Shown here piece after piece: positions 3,922-5,166 of a stretch of 5,166 nt of DNA. The number at the start of each line of letters is the position of its first letter. Within the stretch, counting starts at the first letter, position 1. This DNA comes from Acidimicrobiaceae bacterium (lineage in GTDB: Bacteria > Actinomycetota > Acidimicrobiia > Acidimicrobiales > RAAP-2): positions 9,651-14,816 of the forward strand of contig PLCI01000057.1 in assembly GCA_003135595.1 (NCBI GenBank), read 5' to 3'. A program made the position numbers and the translations under genes. The notes beneath the pieces were generated by a model, which was not told the DNA's origin, ran no database searches, and saw only the letters and a list, made by a program, of their open reading frames with translations.

Positions 3922-5166
3922 ATCACCACCACGACGTCACCTGTAGGCGGGGGCGCCGACAGCACCGAGGACGCGCCGGCAGCCCCCGCGACGCGGCAGC
4001 GCCCGCAGCGCCCGCTCGTGCGCGGCGCCGAGGACGCCGTGCTCGGCGGCGTCTGCGCGGGCATCGCACGGCGGCTGGGCGTGTCCGTCAGGCCCATCCG
4101 CGTGCTCGCCGTCGTGTCGATCGCCCCTGCGGCGATCGGCCTGCTCGTCTACACCGCCTGCTGGGCACTCGTCCCGCGCCTCGGCGAGGACAGGTCGGTC
4201 GCCTCGAGAGTCCTCTCGGATCGCCGCGAGCTCCAGATCGTGCTCGCGGTGTCGACGGTGATGCTGGCCGTGCTCATCACGCTTGTCGCGATCGGCGTCC
4301 AGGGTCCCGGGGCGTTCGCGTGGCCGATACTCCTCAGCACCGCGGGCCTGCTCTGCGTGTGGCGCGGTGCCTCCGACGATGAGCGTGAGCGCCTGCAAGC
4401 TCGACTGAGCACCGCGCCGTTCGTCCGTGCGGCGACCGCCACCAGCTGGCGCACCGTGCTGCTGCGAGCGTGCCTTGGCGGCGCACTCGTGCTCATCGGC
4501 GCTGCACTGCTCTCCAAGATCGGCCAGCTTCGCGGCGCCGCCGTCACCGTGTTCATCGGCGTCGTCGCGGTCTGCGCCGGATTCCTCGTGATGTTCGCGC
4601 CCTGGTGGCTCCGGACGCTCCAGGACCTCGCGAACGAGCGACGCCAGCGCGTCAGGGCCCAGGAGCGCGCCGACGTCGCGGCGCACCTCCACGACTCGGT
4701 GCTGCAAACGCTGCTGCTCATCCAGAAGTCCGCCAGCCGGCCCGTCGAGGTCGTCCGGCTCGCGCGCAACCAGGAGCGAGAGCTGCGGCACTGGCTGTTC
4801 GATCCGCCGCAACGCCGCGCCAACCCCGGCGAGGAGGGGTGCTTCGCCGCGATGGCGTCGGACATCGAGCGGGAAGTCGAGGAGGACTACGGCATCGGCG
4901 TCGAGCTCATCGTCGTCGGCGACTGCGAGCTCGACGACGCGTTGCGCGCGCTGCTCGCCGCCGGCAGGGAGGCTGCCCTGAACGCGGCGAAGTGGTCCGG
5001 CACGTCCAGCATCTCGATGTTCGCCGAGGTGGAGCCCGAGACCGTGTCGCTCTTCGTCCGCGACATGGGCCAGGGCTTCGATCCCGGCGGCGTGCCGCCT
5101 GACCGCAAGGGGATCGCGTGCTCGATCGTCGAGCGCATGGCTCGCCACGGCGGCACCGCGACCATC
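3922..5166 (+). CDS. PspC domain sensor histidine kinase, LiaS/NarX type (partial, 3' end off window)
   Basis: A membrane histidine kinase, 415 residues visible from ATC 3922 with no stop before the window ends. Residues 33-88 form a PspC domain (V38-like start, L41-G-G-V-C-A-G-I-A-R-R-L-G, ending W81-A-L-V-P). Four hydrophobic segments follow near 104-126, 131-147, 179-198 and 207-230. The HisKA_3 phosphoacceptor region has H255-L-H257-D-S-V-L-Q-T-L; His257, followed by Asp, is the expected phosphorylated residue. The HATPase part has R349-E350 ... N354 (N box) and D381-M-G-Q-G-F (G box), then G397 ... R405-M-A-R-H-G-G typical of PspC kinases. Only the final strand or two should be missing. 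The start is odd: ATC gives I/M-T-T-T-T-S, a normal leader for this family, with AAGGA 7 nt upstream; GTG 4018 would begin at the very edge of the PspC domain without a ribosome site. It probably phosphorylates a LuxR-type regulator encoded next door. Confidence 0.88.
   Translation, partial: MTTTTSPVGGGADSTEDAPAAPATRQRPQRPLVRGAEDAVLGGVCAGIARRLGVSVRPIRVLAVVSIAPAAIGLLVYTACWALVPRLGEDRSVASRVLSDRRELQIVLAVSTVMLAVLITLVAIGVQGPGAFAWPILLSTAGLLCVWRGASDDERERLQARLSTAPFVRAATATSWRTVLLRACLGGALVLIGAALLSKIGQLRGAAVTVFIGVVAVCAGFLVMFAPWWLRTLQDLANERRQRVRAQERADVAAHLHDSVLQTLLLIQKSASRPVEVVRLARNQERELRHWLFDPPQRRANPGEEGCFAAMASDIEREVEEDYGIGVELIVVGDCELDDALRALLAAGREAALNAAKWSGTSSISMFAEVEPETVSLFVRDMGQGFDPGGVPPDRKGIACSIVERMARHGGTATI

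Noticed and set aside
2639..3946. 435-codon plus-strand open frame spanning the dehydrogenase end and the PspC/LiaF-like gene
   Set aside because: It starts inside the dehydrogenase in another frame, has no recognisable domain and a repetitive charged composition. The minus-strand PspC gene explains the region.
3937..5148. 403-codon open frame on the minus strand opposite the kinase
   Set aside because: Its product is low-complexity, rich in Arg, Asp, Glu and His, as expected for the antisense of a GC-rich gene. The plus strand in the same place encodes a kinase with all its catalytic boxes.
1..5166. Mobile elements, CRISPR arrays, tRNA or rRNA genes, toxin-antitoxin or defence genes
   Set aside because: I found no transposase or integrase motifs, regularly spaced repeats, cloverleaf-like sequence or defence-type domains on either strand.

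Overview
The window is 5.2 kb of very GC-rich DNA with strong G/C preference at third codon positions. The gene families (DUF2510/DUF4328-like membrane protein, nitrobindin-like beta-barrel protein, actinobacterial-style acyl-CoA dehydrogenase, PspC-domain histidine kinase) point to Actinomycetota, possibly Acidimicrobiia; the class-level guess is inference only. I see no tRNA, rRNA, CRISPR array, insertion sequence or phage gene, and no compositional break, so it reads as an ordinary chromosomal segment.

Layout: (1) positions 1-98, minus strand, the 5' end of an unidentified gene that leaves the window on the left. (2) 99-177, a short divergent promoter region with a 15-bp tandem repeat and a small palindrome. 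(3) 178-2817, plus strand, three co-directional genes: a DUF2510 membrane protein, a nitrobindin/FABP-like barrel protein, and an acyl-CoA dehydrogenase starting 3 nt after the barrel gene's stop. (4) 2807-3793, minus strand, a PspC-domain membrane protein with a LiaF-like C-terminus, whose last codons overlap the dehydrogenase end by 11 nt. (5) 3794-3921, a divergent regulatory region rich in inverted and helically phased CTCGGGG-type repeats. (6) 3922-5166, plus strand, a PspC-domain sensor histidine kinase of the HisKA_3/LiaS-NarX type that runs off the right edge within its last residues. It begins at an apparent ATC codon and is easy to miss in an ATG-based scan.

Functionally there are two units. 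The 178-2817 cluster pairs a putative heme- or lipid-binding barrel protein with a flavin-dependent acyl-CoA oxidation enzyme. The right-hand unit is a divergent envelope-stress signalling pair: a membrane sensor kinase and a LiaF-like membrane protein, both carrying an N-terminal PspC domain. A LuxR-type response regulator is expected just beyond the right edge.

Nothing here is a clearly new system. The points most worth checking are the ATC start of the kinase, the phased repeats between the two PspC genes, and the barrel protein/dehydrogenase coupling.
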